NCBI GenBank assembly: GCA_030374765.1
Contig: JARGXX010000036.1
Span: forward strand, 162,557 to 226,556
Direction of reading: 5' to 3'
Origin: Agarophyton chilense
Lineage: Eukaryota; Rhodophyta; Florideophyceae; Gracilariales; Gracilariaceae
Length of the DNA: 64,000 nucleotides
A program made the translations under genes and the position numbers. Positions 1 to 10,084 of the stretch are shown piece after piece; within the stretch, counting starts at the first letter, position 1, and each line of letters begins with the position of its first letter. The notes beneath the pieces were generated by a model that worked only from the letters and a program-made list of their open reading frames with translations, searched no databases and had not been told where the DNA came from.

Positions 1-699
1 TTCGGCGTCACTGATACCCTGGATTCTTATCATAATTATCAAATCGTCATGTTGAGGGCAAGAAGAAGGAAATGGTATAGATGAGAAATATAGTTTCATA
101 GGAGAAGCGTTCGTTTTTCGAACGATGACGACGAAGAAGAATTAAACCGAAATGAGGAGAAGAAAAAAAACGAGATGCATAGAAGGAGACTTTGTAGGTG
201 GCAAGGAAGAGAACACAATATTCCTGTTGAAATATTTGCGTTAAGAAGATTAGTTGTCTCCCAGTACGTAAAAAACGCCAACTCACAGGACGCAGAGAAA
301 TTACCATACCATGAAAACGCGGTCCCAGAACAAGAAAGATTGGAACAACCGCAACAAGACAGAGACTTTGATTAAAGGAATACTCCTGAACTGAGAGGGG
401 CTCATGGGATTGAAGCTGTTGCTGGCGTTGAAGCAATCCCTGGCGATGTTGCTGGGGTTGAAGCGTTCAATGATAAAAAACGATGATCTCCGACAGTATT
501 GCAAGGGAATCTTTTGCTACTTCAAGTGTTTCAATCGATACTGTAAGTATGCCGAGGCCAGTCGAAATATGGTTGAGTTCAAACAACTGCTTGCATAATC
601 TACGCGTGCAAGCTCTCAAATGTTTCGCAAAGAGCCATGGAGATGCTTACAAAGATCCCTCCAATAAGTTCTCGATTCTATTACCGAAATATAATAGCT

Positions 700-2936
700 T
701 CTGCTATACGCCTTTTTTGCATTTCTAAATCATACGTGGTAATGTGTCCAAATGGACACGCAGCTCAATCCGGGAGGCTCCGTATAGTTTCCACATGTCC
801 CGTTTCTGACTGCAATTTGAAGAAAGGCAATGATAAGTTTTTGTTCTTTAGACCTTAATCAGCACTGGAACGGCTTTGTAGCTACAGCAATTCAGTGCAC
901 GCTCTCCTTGGAGGTTGTAGGAGAGCGAAGAAGACACTTTCCGAAGATAAATCGAAGACTGCAATTCATGATTACTATCATGGAAACATATTTGTTCGAA
1001 AGGCAACTCGTAAGCTTCTCAACTGGAACAATGATGGGAAGGAAATCATTGTGTTACTCACACTTTATGGTCATGGCTTCGAGTGTACAAGAAATAGCGA
1101 AAGGGAAAATATATCACCGTAGCCAGTTCTATCCATGGTGCTTGCACTTTTCTCTTATGTGGCGGAGCCAAGCATCCGATTCAATCGTATTTAGAAATAT
1201 TACAGCTTCTCATGATGCAGAGAACTTTGAGACATTCATGGGCGACGTCTTTTTGGATCTGAAAAGCCGCGAAAGTGGTATCTCGATATCTTGTTGAGAA
1301 GCCAAGCTGCGGAGATTGAGAGTTGAGAGTATTCACGGTTTATTTCACAGCAGACTGGCCTGTGGTCTCGAAAGTGTTCGGTTACGTAGAGAACCCGTCC
1401 CATATCTTTTGCATATTCTGGTTAAAGAAGCATATGTTCACCAAAGATTTTAAAATTTTTTGTGCGATTCCAAATGATGATTCTAAAATAATAAAAAGTT
1501 TCATGACAAGAAGTCCGTTCCAGAAGCCTGGCGACGTCATTAACTCTAAGTGTTGTACCAGACGATTGAGGTTAGATGTTGTATCGTCCTGTAAGGCAAT
1601 TGAATCTTCCGTAACAGACCAAAGCGTCCGAATTCAACTGATCAAGTCCACTGGAATAAAGCGAGCGTCATTCTTGAAAGGATTCTCTATAGACTACATC
1701 TACTCTTTCCCATATGATGTTATTCTCATGCTTCAGCTTGGCTGGGTAAAGCACCATGCTTGATGTACTGCGTCTTTTGACCAATAGACATCCACAATAT
1801 GCGAGGCTTGACGCACTTCCAAACTATTGCATACCCGAACAAACTCTTCAGAAATTTAAAGAGACCATGGAGACAACATGCTCTGGAATATCATCCTCGT
1901 AGAATCGATTCTATTTATCTCTACACAATCTTTTGAAATACAAAACGGAGGATTTGAAACGGCACGCTGACTTGTACCTGCTACCATTCTTCCACACGTT
2001 TAATGTCCACAAGAGGATTCTTCATCTTTCGAAAAGCACAGGTGATATGATATCCCTAAGTTTGAGATAAAATAGTACCCTGGGTTGCATCCAGCAAGTG
2101 AAAGTTAAAGGGGAAGAAGCGTGTGTAAGATTAGTTGACTTGTTTGAAAAGAATACTAGTCATTCGTACTGCTTAACACCAACCACCCATGCCATTCTTC
2201 ACCTTCCACAACTACTTAGAGATTGTGGCCCTTTTCCCATGACATATCAAGTTGTTGTTGAACGAAATCTAGGATAGATCGGGCGCAGAGTTCAAAAAAC
2301 ATCGAACTTGACAGCACATCTCTTTAACAAGAACTACAAACTTTTAGCGTTAAAGATTTCAAACGATTGGAAAACTCCTCCTTGACAAAGAACGGTACTC
2401 ACGTCGACCGAAACGAGCTCGATCCGAATGAAAACGACAAAAAACATGAGTTGTATATCCGAGTTCTATACTAGAGCTAAGTTTTTTCGTGCTCCATGTG
2501 TGCAGATTCAAATACGAAATCGTCAGAAAAGTGCTATGAAACTGTTTGTTCAATAGAAGTTTCCGCCTACTAGAACTATTCTCTCATCACATCTGCAAGA
2601 TGCTTCAAGACGTTCAGGGTTACCGAAAAGTCACATAAATTCATGGTTGAGAGTAAGGACGCCCATATTATTCGTTTTCGACATCCGGGACGCAATGCCC
2701 GCCAGAAGTTCTGTATTGCAGCCAAGTTTGATCCGGTATCAGAGGAATGTTTCCGACCACAATCTCCTACCATCATAGCTTCACAATCACATACACTCAA
2801 ACACTTATATTATGATAGGGTTAATTATATCATAGAAGTGGCTCTAGAGGTTGGAGCCATACGGGTAGTGACGGCATTCGTGAAGGTAAAGTGGCAGTAC
2901 GGTATACGAGAAGATGAGCTTTTTGATGTTGTGTAA
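700..2936 (+). pseudogene. Shattered Tnp2-like (CACTA/KDZ-related) transposase
   Basis: No frame is open for long, but short stretches in all three + frames follow the order of a Tnp2-type transposase. A zinc-binding block (CPNGH ... CPVSDCNLKK) lies near 745-830. A core with DYYHG follows near 970. DAENFETFMGDVFLDL lies near 1215-1260. YFTADWPVVSKVFGYV is at 1335-1385 and resembles the family's catalytic-Asp strand (TADxPA..K..G). TGIKRASFLKG and YSFPYDVILMLQLG are at 1650-1740. HAILHLPQLLRDCGPFP is near 2190-2240, like the C-terminal DUF4218-type block. VNYIIEVALEVGAIRVV at 2818-2870 may be the extreme C-terminus. Many stops and frameshifts show an old dead copy. No terminal inverted repeats could be found. 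The family assignment rests on motif order recognised by eye. Confidence 0.6.
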
Positions 2937-3637
2937 ATAGATGAGAAAGGCAGTTGGGAAGTCACTTCAGACATACATAGGAGTTGATCTCTTTCTCCGT
3001 AAATCTACAGAGCAAGATGTTAGAAAGCATGTGAAAGGGTCCGAAAAGAACTCTCTGTTTAATAAAGTACATCGGCTTGTAGAAGAAGTGGGCCCTGTCG
3101 CTATGGGAGAGTTTGTCAAACTGCTGAAGGGTGCGAAAAGAAGACTAAATAAAGGAATTATGGTGACGAAACAAATGCGTGATGACTTTTCAACTTTTGT
3201 CGGCACTGGAGATAAGAATAACGGGAGATTTCACAAAACGGATACAGAATTATGCCCACTACACTAACTCTACTGCCTCCGAATCCGTCCAAAGTGAAGA
3301 TTACCAAAAAGGAAAAAAGGCTTTACCGAAAGATTAAAGGCAAAGAAGAGCAGACTTAGCAACAAGGAGAAAAACGCGTGGAGATGGACGCAAATGGAGA
3401 TGAGCTGAAGTTATAAAAAGGTTCCGCTGATGGTTCTCAATCACTACTTACCAGGAAAGCAATCAAAGCAGCGCAGAAGATGACCTTTGATATAATAGAA
3501 AAGGGTGATCGTCGTTGAAACTAGAACATGGTCTTTCGGCATTGAATGTCAAAAGCAGCCTTCACATCAAGCTTGGTTTGAGTATCGGCAGTCTCGAGTA
3601 TCTATGTTAAAGGTTTGGGTGAGACCGATCTGATCTG
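2937..3637. other. Unassigned stretch between transposase remnant and NOG1 fragment
   Basis: A lysine-rich open stretch (2941-3267 +, 108 codons) has no family I recognise and no intact neighbours. It may be decayed transposon or host sequence. Confidence 0.3.
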
Positions 3638-4070
3638 ATTCTGGACGACTTTCCGAAGTGTGACGGGCTGCATCCATTCTATGCCGGTTTGCTCGACGTT
3701 TTGTGCGACCGTGATCAGTACAAGCTTGCTCTTGGACAATTCGCAACTGCTCTATCCTTACTTGATAGAATAGCGAGAGATTAAGTGCGTTTATTGAAGT
3801 ACGAAGATTCTCTGTATCTCTGCAAATGTCTCAAACGCGCTACTTTGGGACGGATGTGCATACTCATTTTGCGCCACAAAAAGAATCTTGCATACCGAGA
3901 ACAAGTGCCACAACATCTGGCACGTTTGCCGTCTATGGATCCGGCCACGAGAATTCTACTGAATTCTGGATTCCCAAACGTCGGAAAGAGCTCCTTTATC
4001 AACAGGATCACCCGTGATGACGTTGAAGTTCAATCGTATGCCTTTACAACCAAATCCCTTTTTCATGATC
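3638..4070 (+). pseudogene. NOG1: NOG1 nucleolar GTP-binding protein, internal fragment
   Basis: One frame reads ILDDFPKCDGLHPFYAGLL, then DRDQYKLALGQ, then [20 protein letters not shown], then [11 protein letters not shown] and [15 protein letters not shown] (G1/P-loop GxPNVGKSS), then YAFTTKSLF. This is the N-terminal helical domain plus the start of the GTPase domain of NOG1, the nucleolar GTPase needed for 60S ribosome assembly. An in-frame TAA at 3782-3784 interrupts it where the family has a residue in the ARDYVRLLKY region. The similarity stops after the G2 region; the G3 (DTPG) and G4 boxes and the C-terminal half are absent. It is therefore a broken partial copy, and a functional NOG1 must lie elsewhere in the genome. 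The flanks are transposon remnants, which suggests capture or rearrangement. Confidence 0.75.
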
Positions 4071-5023
4071 CTATCTTCTTGAAACTCAAGACGGCCGCCA
4101 ATGATTTGGTCTCGCCACGACCATTCCAAAGAAAGCTTCTTTTCTTAATGTCGAGATCCGCCCCCATGACAGCATAGGTACTCCCAAGGAATAAATGTAC
4201 TTTTGAAGCTTGAGATTAATAGTGGGATCAATGTTCCAAACCACCTTTGGCAATTTGTCGACCAGGGCGGTACGATTGTTGTTAGCGGGTGGCGTTGAGG
4301 ACGGCGAGTTTGTGGAAAATGGCGAGACGGCAAGACGCAACTAATGTTTAGATGCATCGAAAGAACTGATAAATTGCGAAGAGGGAGGTGCCAAACTAAA
4401 GAACAAGTTCACTGTTCTCGAGAGCTCAGGCGTGGCCATGTTCACCTCAGCATACTCAAGCAACTGGAAGGGTTCGGTCGTTCAACTGAGCTGAATGTAG
4501 TGCAATACCTCGCGAGGGGAAAAGACACTCAAGGTGATGGAAGCCTTTTCACATTCTTAGGGGAACTCAGAGTAGAGCCTTCCATATCTCCCAGCTGTGG
4601 GCGTAACTCCACGGAGACTTCAAGATATACCACGGAAGTGGGGATAGAAACCAGTATAAATTGTGCGATGAAAATGCAGATAACCCTTGGAACATGGGAA
4701 ATAAAGGAATAAATAAAAGGGGAAACTCCAGCGGAGTAGTAGAAATAACAAGAAACCAAGAGACAACCCGATACTGGGGCGGAGAAGAAACCTGTAACAC
4801 ACAGTAAAGTATAGGAATAAAAGAAACAGGAAAACACACAAAGTGTAGTAAGAATCAATTTTTAAGAGATGGCCGTGGGATAACTGAACCGATAGCAATG
4901 CGGATACCCTCCGAAGGGAGTACTAATCCTGCAAAGGCAGTCACAATTAGAGCCGGACACCCGGTACCCACTTACTTGGTGATGGCGACGGCGAGATCGC
5001 CGGAGCCCAAGTACTGTTCTACT
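4071..5023. other. No gene recognised; purine-rich stretch
   Basis: Only short frames occur. The hydrophobic minus-strand frames at 4529-4898 are translations of A/G-rich DNA read backwards in three frames at once and are not credible proteins. Confidence 0.5.
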
Positions 5024-5072
5024 GTGGCCACTAGACTAATTAATTAAATTATATAAACTAATCTAGTGCCAC
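5024..5072. repeat. AT-rich inverted repeat (hairpin)
   Basis: The left arm GTGGCCACTAG (5024-5034) pairs with the right arm CTAGTGCCAC (5063-5072), with one extra base in the left arm. The loop is about 28 bp of almost pure A/T. It could be a relic of a small inverted-repeat element. Confidence 0.5.
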
Positions 5073-5400
5073 TTATTATATTACTACATTTCTAATTAAT
5101 GCTCTGCTCATGTGGGGACCCATTATAGTGGGGATCCCTGCCTTCTAAATATTCCAAGATACCATAGCACCAATATCCTACAACTTTCATCTCATGAGTA
5201 GAGCATCCCCCACGGGAGTATCAATATTACCAAATGAGTATCCGACACCGGAATATCGCCGAGGGCGTTGCACTACACTTAACTGGGGGGAATACAGCGA
5301 ACTTGGCTAACTGAACAGCCAATTGACCAATTCACACAGGTTAGTATTGAGCCGTGTCTCCACTGGTGTACATGAGCTTTATGGAGTCCCCTATATCACC

Positions 5401-5830
5401 TTAATACACCCCTTCTCTAACAGAAACATTGGCGCTATTCCAACGTCTCATGAATCCAGTCATGAAACGCACGCCAGAGTTCTCCACATGTGAAATGATG
5501 GCGCGAAGAGTTTGGGAATCAATCTCAAGCGGATTTTCAGAGAATATGGGCATTCCGGGGTTTGCAGCCATTTTAATGAGCTCGGGGTGAGTTGCGGGAG
5601 GTGTAGAAATTACGACACCGTATGTGTCAGGATCCGACATGGCCTTTTTATAGGAATTGAAGCTTGCCTCTGCGTATAGCTTGCTGGCGGCAGCCTGTAG
5701 TGCTTCAAAACGGTGGCATGCGATGAAAAAATCTTATTTTGCGAGCTGGGACAGATTGGTGGAGTAGAAGTAGCCCGTCTAACCCAGTTCTAACACGAAA
5801 ACCAACGTTTTTTTTCATTCTTGACGATGT
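5401..5830 (-). pseudogene. Inositol 2-dehydrogenase-like (Gfo/Idh/MocA) fragment
   Basis: Reading leftwards, a GxxxTGxxG-like stretch (about 5830-5760) is followed, after a frameshift near 5715, by FEALQAAASKLYAEASF. Then comes SDPDTYGVVISTPPATHPELI, then IFSENPLEID (the family has CEKPL), and SGVRFMTGFMRRW. This is the NAD-binding half of an oxidoreductase of the Gfo/Idh/MocA family, closest to inositol dehydrogenases, which carry the GFMRR motif. The frame ends at 5401, before the C-terminal substrate domain. The EK of the catalytic EKP motif is changed to EN. It is best read as a decayed 5' gene fragment that now abuts the beta solo LTR. Confidence 0.6.
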
Positions 5831-5992
5831 TTGCAGTGTTGATATTTTTGAGTTGTTATAGATGTAGCTTCGTAATATAAATCCGTAACTCACATCGATC
5901 GAAACCGACGATTTTGTTTTGAGACAAATAAACCTCAACAAAAAAGGCCAAGTGGGCATTGACGTAGGCTATACTCGCTTTGTAGCCTTTTG

Positions 5993-6145
5993 TGTCGTAT
6001 AGTTGCAGAAGGTCTGACCTTTGAGGATGTCAATATACCATACTGACCCTGTAGGTGATGGATGCGAGGGATTATCAGCCATGCAGCTCCGGGCGAGCTA
6101 CCATCTAGGTTTTGTCAGCCACGTGTAGTATTGACATGTACCTTC
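5993..6145 (+). mobile_element. Solo LTR-beta, left part (split by Element 1)
   Basis: It starts TGTCGTATAGT and matches the first 150 bases of the other beta LTRs in this window (55354-56012 and 43868-44500 on the minus strand; 56255-56479 on plus). It is interrupted after TGTACCTTC by the TG of Element 1 and resumes at 17925. The flanking bases 5988-5992 (TTTTG) and 18420-18424 (TTTTT) could be a decayed 5-bp target duplication of the solo LTR. No beta-type internal sequence is attached on either side. Confidence 0.8.
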
Positions 6146-7045
6146 TGAAGGACAATGCCCGTCAAGGGGGTTTTCTTCCCCGGACTTAGAGATTTCGCTC
6201 GCTTGAGTACTAGCTTGGTCTATGACAAGCTATACCTCTATTGCGTGCCGACGGCCGGTGAGGACCGGAGGTGCACACTGGTGTAACAAATGGAATACAC
6301 GGATGCCGACGCGCGAGTGCGAGGCGTGCCACACGTGGCCCGGATTCTACCAAATGGTTAGTATTATTTAGTATTATTTAGTATTATTTAGTATTTATTT
6401 AGCTACGCTATCGCTATTTAATGTCTATTTTTCGGGCTCGCGCCCACTGTCAAGGGCCGCGCGCCACACTAGTTAGGAGATTGAGCACTGCTCCCCAGTA
6501 AACACCCTCTGGGGAGATCCCAAGGAGGGAGTCTTGGCTCTGAACTCTTCGCCTTTGGCGCGTTTTCACCGCATACTGCGTGAGCGCCTGTCGCACGTTA
6601 GTTCATCCACCCCTCTGTCGACCAGAGTGCTACCACCACCGTAGTTTCATATTTAATCGCCGACACTTGTTGTAGTCTAGCCCTTGTATAGGGTTTCGCC
6701 CCCGTTTCCTCTTGTTCTCCTTTTTGGCTCTCGTGAGTGGCCGCCTCATTCACCCCGCTGGTCCCCCCCTCAAACGAGTGTTTCCTCGCTCCTTTTCCGA
6801 CAATCGCCGTGATACAGCTCCGCCTAAGATTGGTCACACCCCGGAATGTGCCGTGCTCACCTAAACACTCTAGGTATATCCCGCCGGATTGGCCTCGGTC
6901 TTACACCCGACTCCGTCGTGCCTTTCCAGAGTGGCTCTGTTTCTGTGCTCCGCTGGGACGCAACTACTCCGCCTGAGGCGTGTCTCTCAAGAGAAGAAGA
7001 TCCCGAACATCTTCGTGGTGTCTCCGCTCCAAGCGTCGTCCTACA
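6146..7045 (+). repeat. 5' LTR-alpha of Element 1 (900 bp)
   Basis: It begins TGAAGGACAATGCCC and ends CCTACA. It matches 17036-17924 directly and 54161-55048 in reverse. A TAGTATTATT unit is repeated three times at about 6359-6395; the 3' LTR has fewer units. The six-frame proteins seen inside it are not genes. Confidence 0.92.
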
Positions 7046-7048
7046 AAC

Positions 7049-7065
7049 TGGTCTCCCGACTTAGA
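7049..7065 (+). promoter_or_regulatory. Primer-binding site of Element 1
   Basis: TGGTCTCCCGACTTAGA lies 3 nt after the LTR end and starts with the TGG expected opposite a tRNA CCA tail. Element 2 has TGGTCTCCCAATTTAGA at the same offset. I could not identify the primer tRNA. Confidence 0.7.
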
Positions 7066-7333
7066 AGTTTGAGTCGGGCACACTCAGTCACAATTAATCG
7101 GAAAGAGGACTCACAAATTGAGGTTGATCTCAGGTACCCTCTTTGAGGAAGTTTTTTGGCCCCACTAGCGGATCGGGTTTGGATACTCACGTGTAACGAA
7201 TTCTGATCTCACGTCGTCCAAAGACCGTCCGAGGACGCGGTGTCAAACCGGTGCACCGGAACCCTCGCAACCATCCTGTATCCCGGTCCGTTCACGGTCT
7301 CATACCGGTGGATCGACTGTCGTTCCAGGGGGA

Positions 7334-9273
7334 ATGACCTCGAGACCTCCTGTCTCTGATTCGACACCCCCAGCAAGTGGAGCAGGACCGGCGTCTGCTG
7401 CCGCTCAGATGCTCTCCCCTGCTAGGGACGTCACTCTCCATCCCAGCTTTGCAGCTGTGGAAGAGCAACTCCGATATACGCGGGAAGCTCAAGTCATCCT
7501 TGCAGAGCAGTTCGATTCCGTTCGCAAGAAGGTGGATGACACTGCTACGCAGGATTTTTCTGAGGACCTCCATGTCCTCCGTGCGGATACGAACTCGATT
7601 CTAGAGTCCCTTGGTAGACCCTCGGCCTTTGGCAAGGACGTCGCAGACAAGTTATTGCGCGTCCAAAGCCGTCTCGAGACGTTGGAACAAACCCTAATGT
7701 CGGGAGATGATCCGGCCGAGCCGGTTGCAGTATCCCACAAGGGAAAACATGAAGATAACGGCCAGGCTCGAAGGAAGCGAAGAAACACGGATCCCGAAAC
7801 GTCGGATTCCTCATCCTCGGAGTCCGACTCTTCCGAGTCATCGATGGAAGTTGCTCGCCGTGAGCGTTCCTCACGCTCTAAGCGGGCAACAGCCACCTAT
7901 GGTGTGTTCCACGCCCGCACGAAGGGAAGGAAGCACACAGGTTTAAAGGAGCTGAAACCGACCAATTCACTCTTTAAGAAGCTCTTATCATACCAGTACT
8001 ACCGTTTGGAGGACTTCTCTTTGGATCGTACACCCCGTGGTACGGGAAGAGTGAAGGACTGCACTAAGCGAATGCAGCCCTCACTACGAAACCAGTTTGT
8101 TTTCTGGAGAAGACCCAATATTGGTGTTGGATTTCTTGGCACGCTTTGTCGCGGAAGCTGACATCCTTGGAATGAACGAGGGACAGGCCTATATTGCTTT
8201 ACCGTACTTCTTACGTGGGCTTGCAGAAGACCAGTATCACTCTGTCAGAGGTTCATCACGCGCCTCCGAAGGAAGGGTTACATGCTGGCCTGAAGCAGTT
8301 CAATACTTCCTGAGGTCGTATGCTACTAACTCCGCCGTTCAGCAGGCTATACTAGCCCTGCGGGACACTCGCCAACGTCCAGGCGAGTCGGAAACCGATT
8401 ATTCGTCACGCCTTAACAAGGCCTTCCACCGCTGTGGCGATTTTTACCCCGCTGAAGAGCGTTGTACCATGTTTGTCGATGTTTTGGACCCGGCGATCCG
8501 GACTCTTTTTGCTCGACGTCGAGAAGATAGACCTAAAGCCACGTATTTGGAACTAGTGCAGTTTGCTCGCGCAGAAGGTGAAGCCCTGCGCGCACGCACT
8601 CCTGGATCCAGGGTTAGGTCTGCAAAAGCGTTGATATTTCAACCGGGTACCCCGTCAGATTCGATGATCGACGAACAGGCCTCTCGAAGGGATTATGATA
8701 ACGTGCAGCTAGCCCATAGCGACGTTCATTCCATCCCGACAACGGAGTTACCCTCAACCTTGGACGAGTCACAATACGTGATTGAGGATGACACGCTACT
8801 CTATGCGGATAATGGTCGCGTTCGTGCGCCACGCGTCCCACACGAGAGTGGTAATGTCTGCTTTTCGCGTCCTGGTTGGAGAGATACCCGCCCCGCGGTG
8901 AAGTTCGCCGAGCCTCACCACCCAACACTGGCTTCTGGTATGATTCGTCATCTCTGCTACAAACCAGGCCATACATCTCCACAATGTGTGTTGTCTCTCC
9001 GAGAATAGGCACAAGTCGTAGTCAATTACGAGGCCCTATTCCCGGAGGACAAAGCAGCTGTTCCGATTTCATCGTATATCAGTGCTCGAACGGATGTTCC
9101 CTGTCACGTGTCGCTACCCCGAGCTCAGGTAGTACCCGCACCGGAATTCCGTGTCACCGACGTGGTCGGTCACCCTACCGCATCTGCGGTACCTTCAGGA
9201 CCTGATACCCAGGCGTTGCCCGCTCAACGCCCTGCGCCGCTGCCTCCGGCGGAGCAGGCCCAGAAAAACTAAT
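7334..9273 (+). pseudogene. gag: Element 1 gag (capsid-nucleocapsid), frameshifted
   Basis: The ATG at 7334 opens a 275-codon frame with a polar N-terminus, a Ser/Asp-rich stretch and a basic stretch. A one-base shift near 8100 moves the reading to a second frame, 8097-9008. That frame carries the capsid-like retrotransposon gag domain (DPILVLDFLARF, YFLRGLAEDQYHS, ALRDTRQRPGESETDYSSRL), which lines up with Element 2 gag. A nucleocapsid knuckle follows at 8946-8985, C-x4-H-x4-C, but its first Cys position is Arg (CGT, 8946-8948). A TAG at 9006-9008 interrupts the frame, which then stays open to 9273. Gag would coat the element RNA in cytoplasmic particles. This copy cannot make an intact protein. 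Confidence 0.85.
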
Positions 9274-9523
9274 TGTAGGAGTCTCCTCTCAAGGAGGGGC
9301 GCCCTCAGAGTCTAAGTCGACGGCGCCCGAGGCGTCCAAGCCTCGCTCCCCGGTCAAAATCCTTTCAAGGAAAGAGGCCGTCAATGACGTGAACTCGGAA
9401 CACTTTAGTGTTCTGCGTAGTCCGTGGAAACGTGTTTCCCATAACCGGTTCCCGGATAGAGTTCTGGTGATTGCCAAGAGAAACTAGAAGGTCTATGCTG
9501 AACTTGGACTTTCACCCCAGTTT

Positions 9524-10045
9524 ATGGTGCGACACCTTACCGTCTTAGACACCGGTGCCGGTCCGAACTTTGTCGTGGAGGAAGTGTTACCGCCTGCTTT
9601 GCAGTCTAGGATTCGCCGCGACCACGTGTTGGAGGTCGCTGACACGAACAACAAACCGTTGGATACGGTGGGGTTCATAGAACTGGTAGTCCGCGTTGGC
9701 GCTCGCGTGGTGAAACTCGACTTCGTCGTATGTCGGAAATTAGCCACCCCAGTCATCTTGGGTTGCGACTTTTGCGACCGCTTCGTCGAAGCGATCTTCC
9801 CCCGCCAACGGCGTGTCGAGATGGAGGATGGATCGTCCACTCCGATCGTTCGTCGTCCACTTATGCGTGCCACGAAGAAGCATGTCCCGCTACCGGCAGC
9901 ACAGGAACCTGGACTAGAGAACCGTGAATCTAATAAGCTCCGCGTCACAGCGTCGTTATGCGTCCCGCCTGAGTCCCAAATGATGGTTAAAGTAACCTCC
10001 CGTCAACACGGACTCCGGGTCTTACAACCATTGTCGTCACTGTAG
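9524..10045 (+). CDS. pol: Element 1 aspartic protease region of pol
   Basis: The frame contains TVLDTGAGPNFV, the single DTGA active-site motif of retroviral-type aspartic proteases that work as homodimers. VILGCDFCDRFV, the family's hydrophobic ILG.DF strand, follows about 75 residues later. It would cut Gag-Pol into mature proteins. An in-frame TAG at 10043-10045 separates it from the reverse transcriptase, which is in the same frame and resumes at once. Element 2 has the same DTGAGPN motif. The first ATG here is not a true start: the open frame begins just upstream, after a TAG near 9485, and natural expression would be from a Gag-Pol fusion. Confidence 0.85.
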   Translation: MVRHLTVLDTGAGPNFVVEEVLPPALQSRIRRDHVLEVADTNNKPLDTVGFIELVVRVGARVVKLDFVVCRKLATPVILGCDFCDRFVEAIFPRQRRVEMEDGSSTPIVRRPLMRATKKHVPLPAAQEPGLENRESNKLRVTASLCVPPESQMMVKVTSRQHGLRVLQPLSSL

Positions 10046-10084
10046 GACAGGCACAGCCTCGAAATTGCAAATGGAGTCGTCCAT

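Noticed and set aside
47-436. 129-codon minus frame and its overlapping plus frames
   Set aside because: Low-complexity composition, no motif, and frames open on both strands over the same bases.
4529-4898. Three hydrophobic minus-strand frames resembling membrane proteins
   Set aside because: They overlap each other in three frames; A/G-rich DNA read backwards gives Phe/Leu/Ser-rich translations automatically.
6598-7146. Short proteins on both strands starting MASVLHPTPSC and similar
   Set aside because: They lie in LTR-alpha and recur with each LTR copy; they are translations of LTR sequence.
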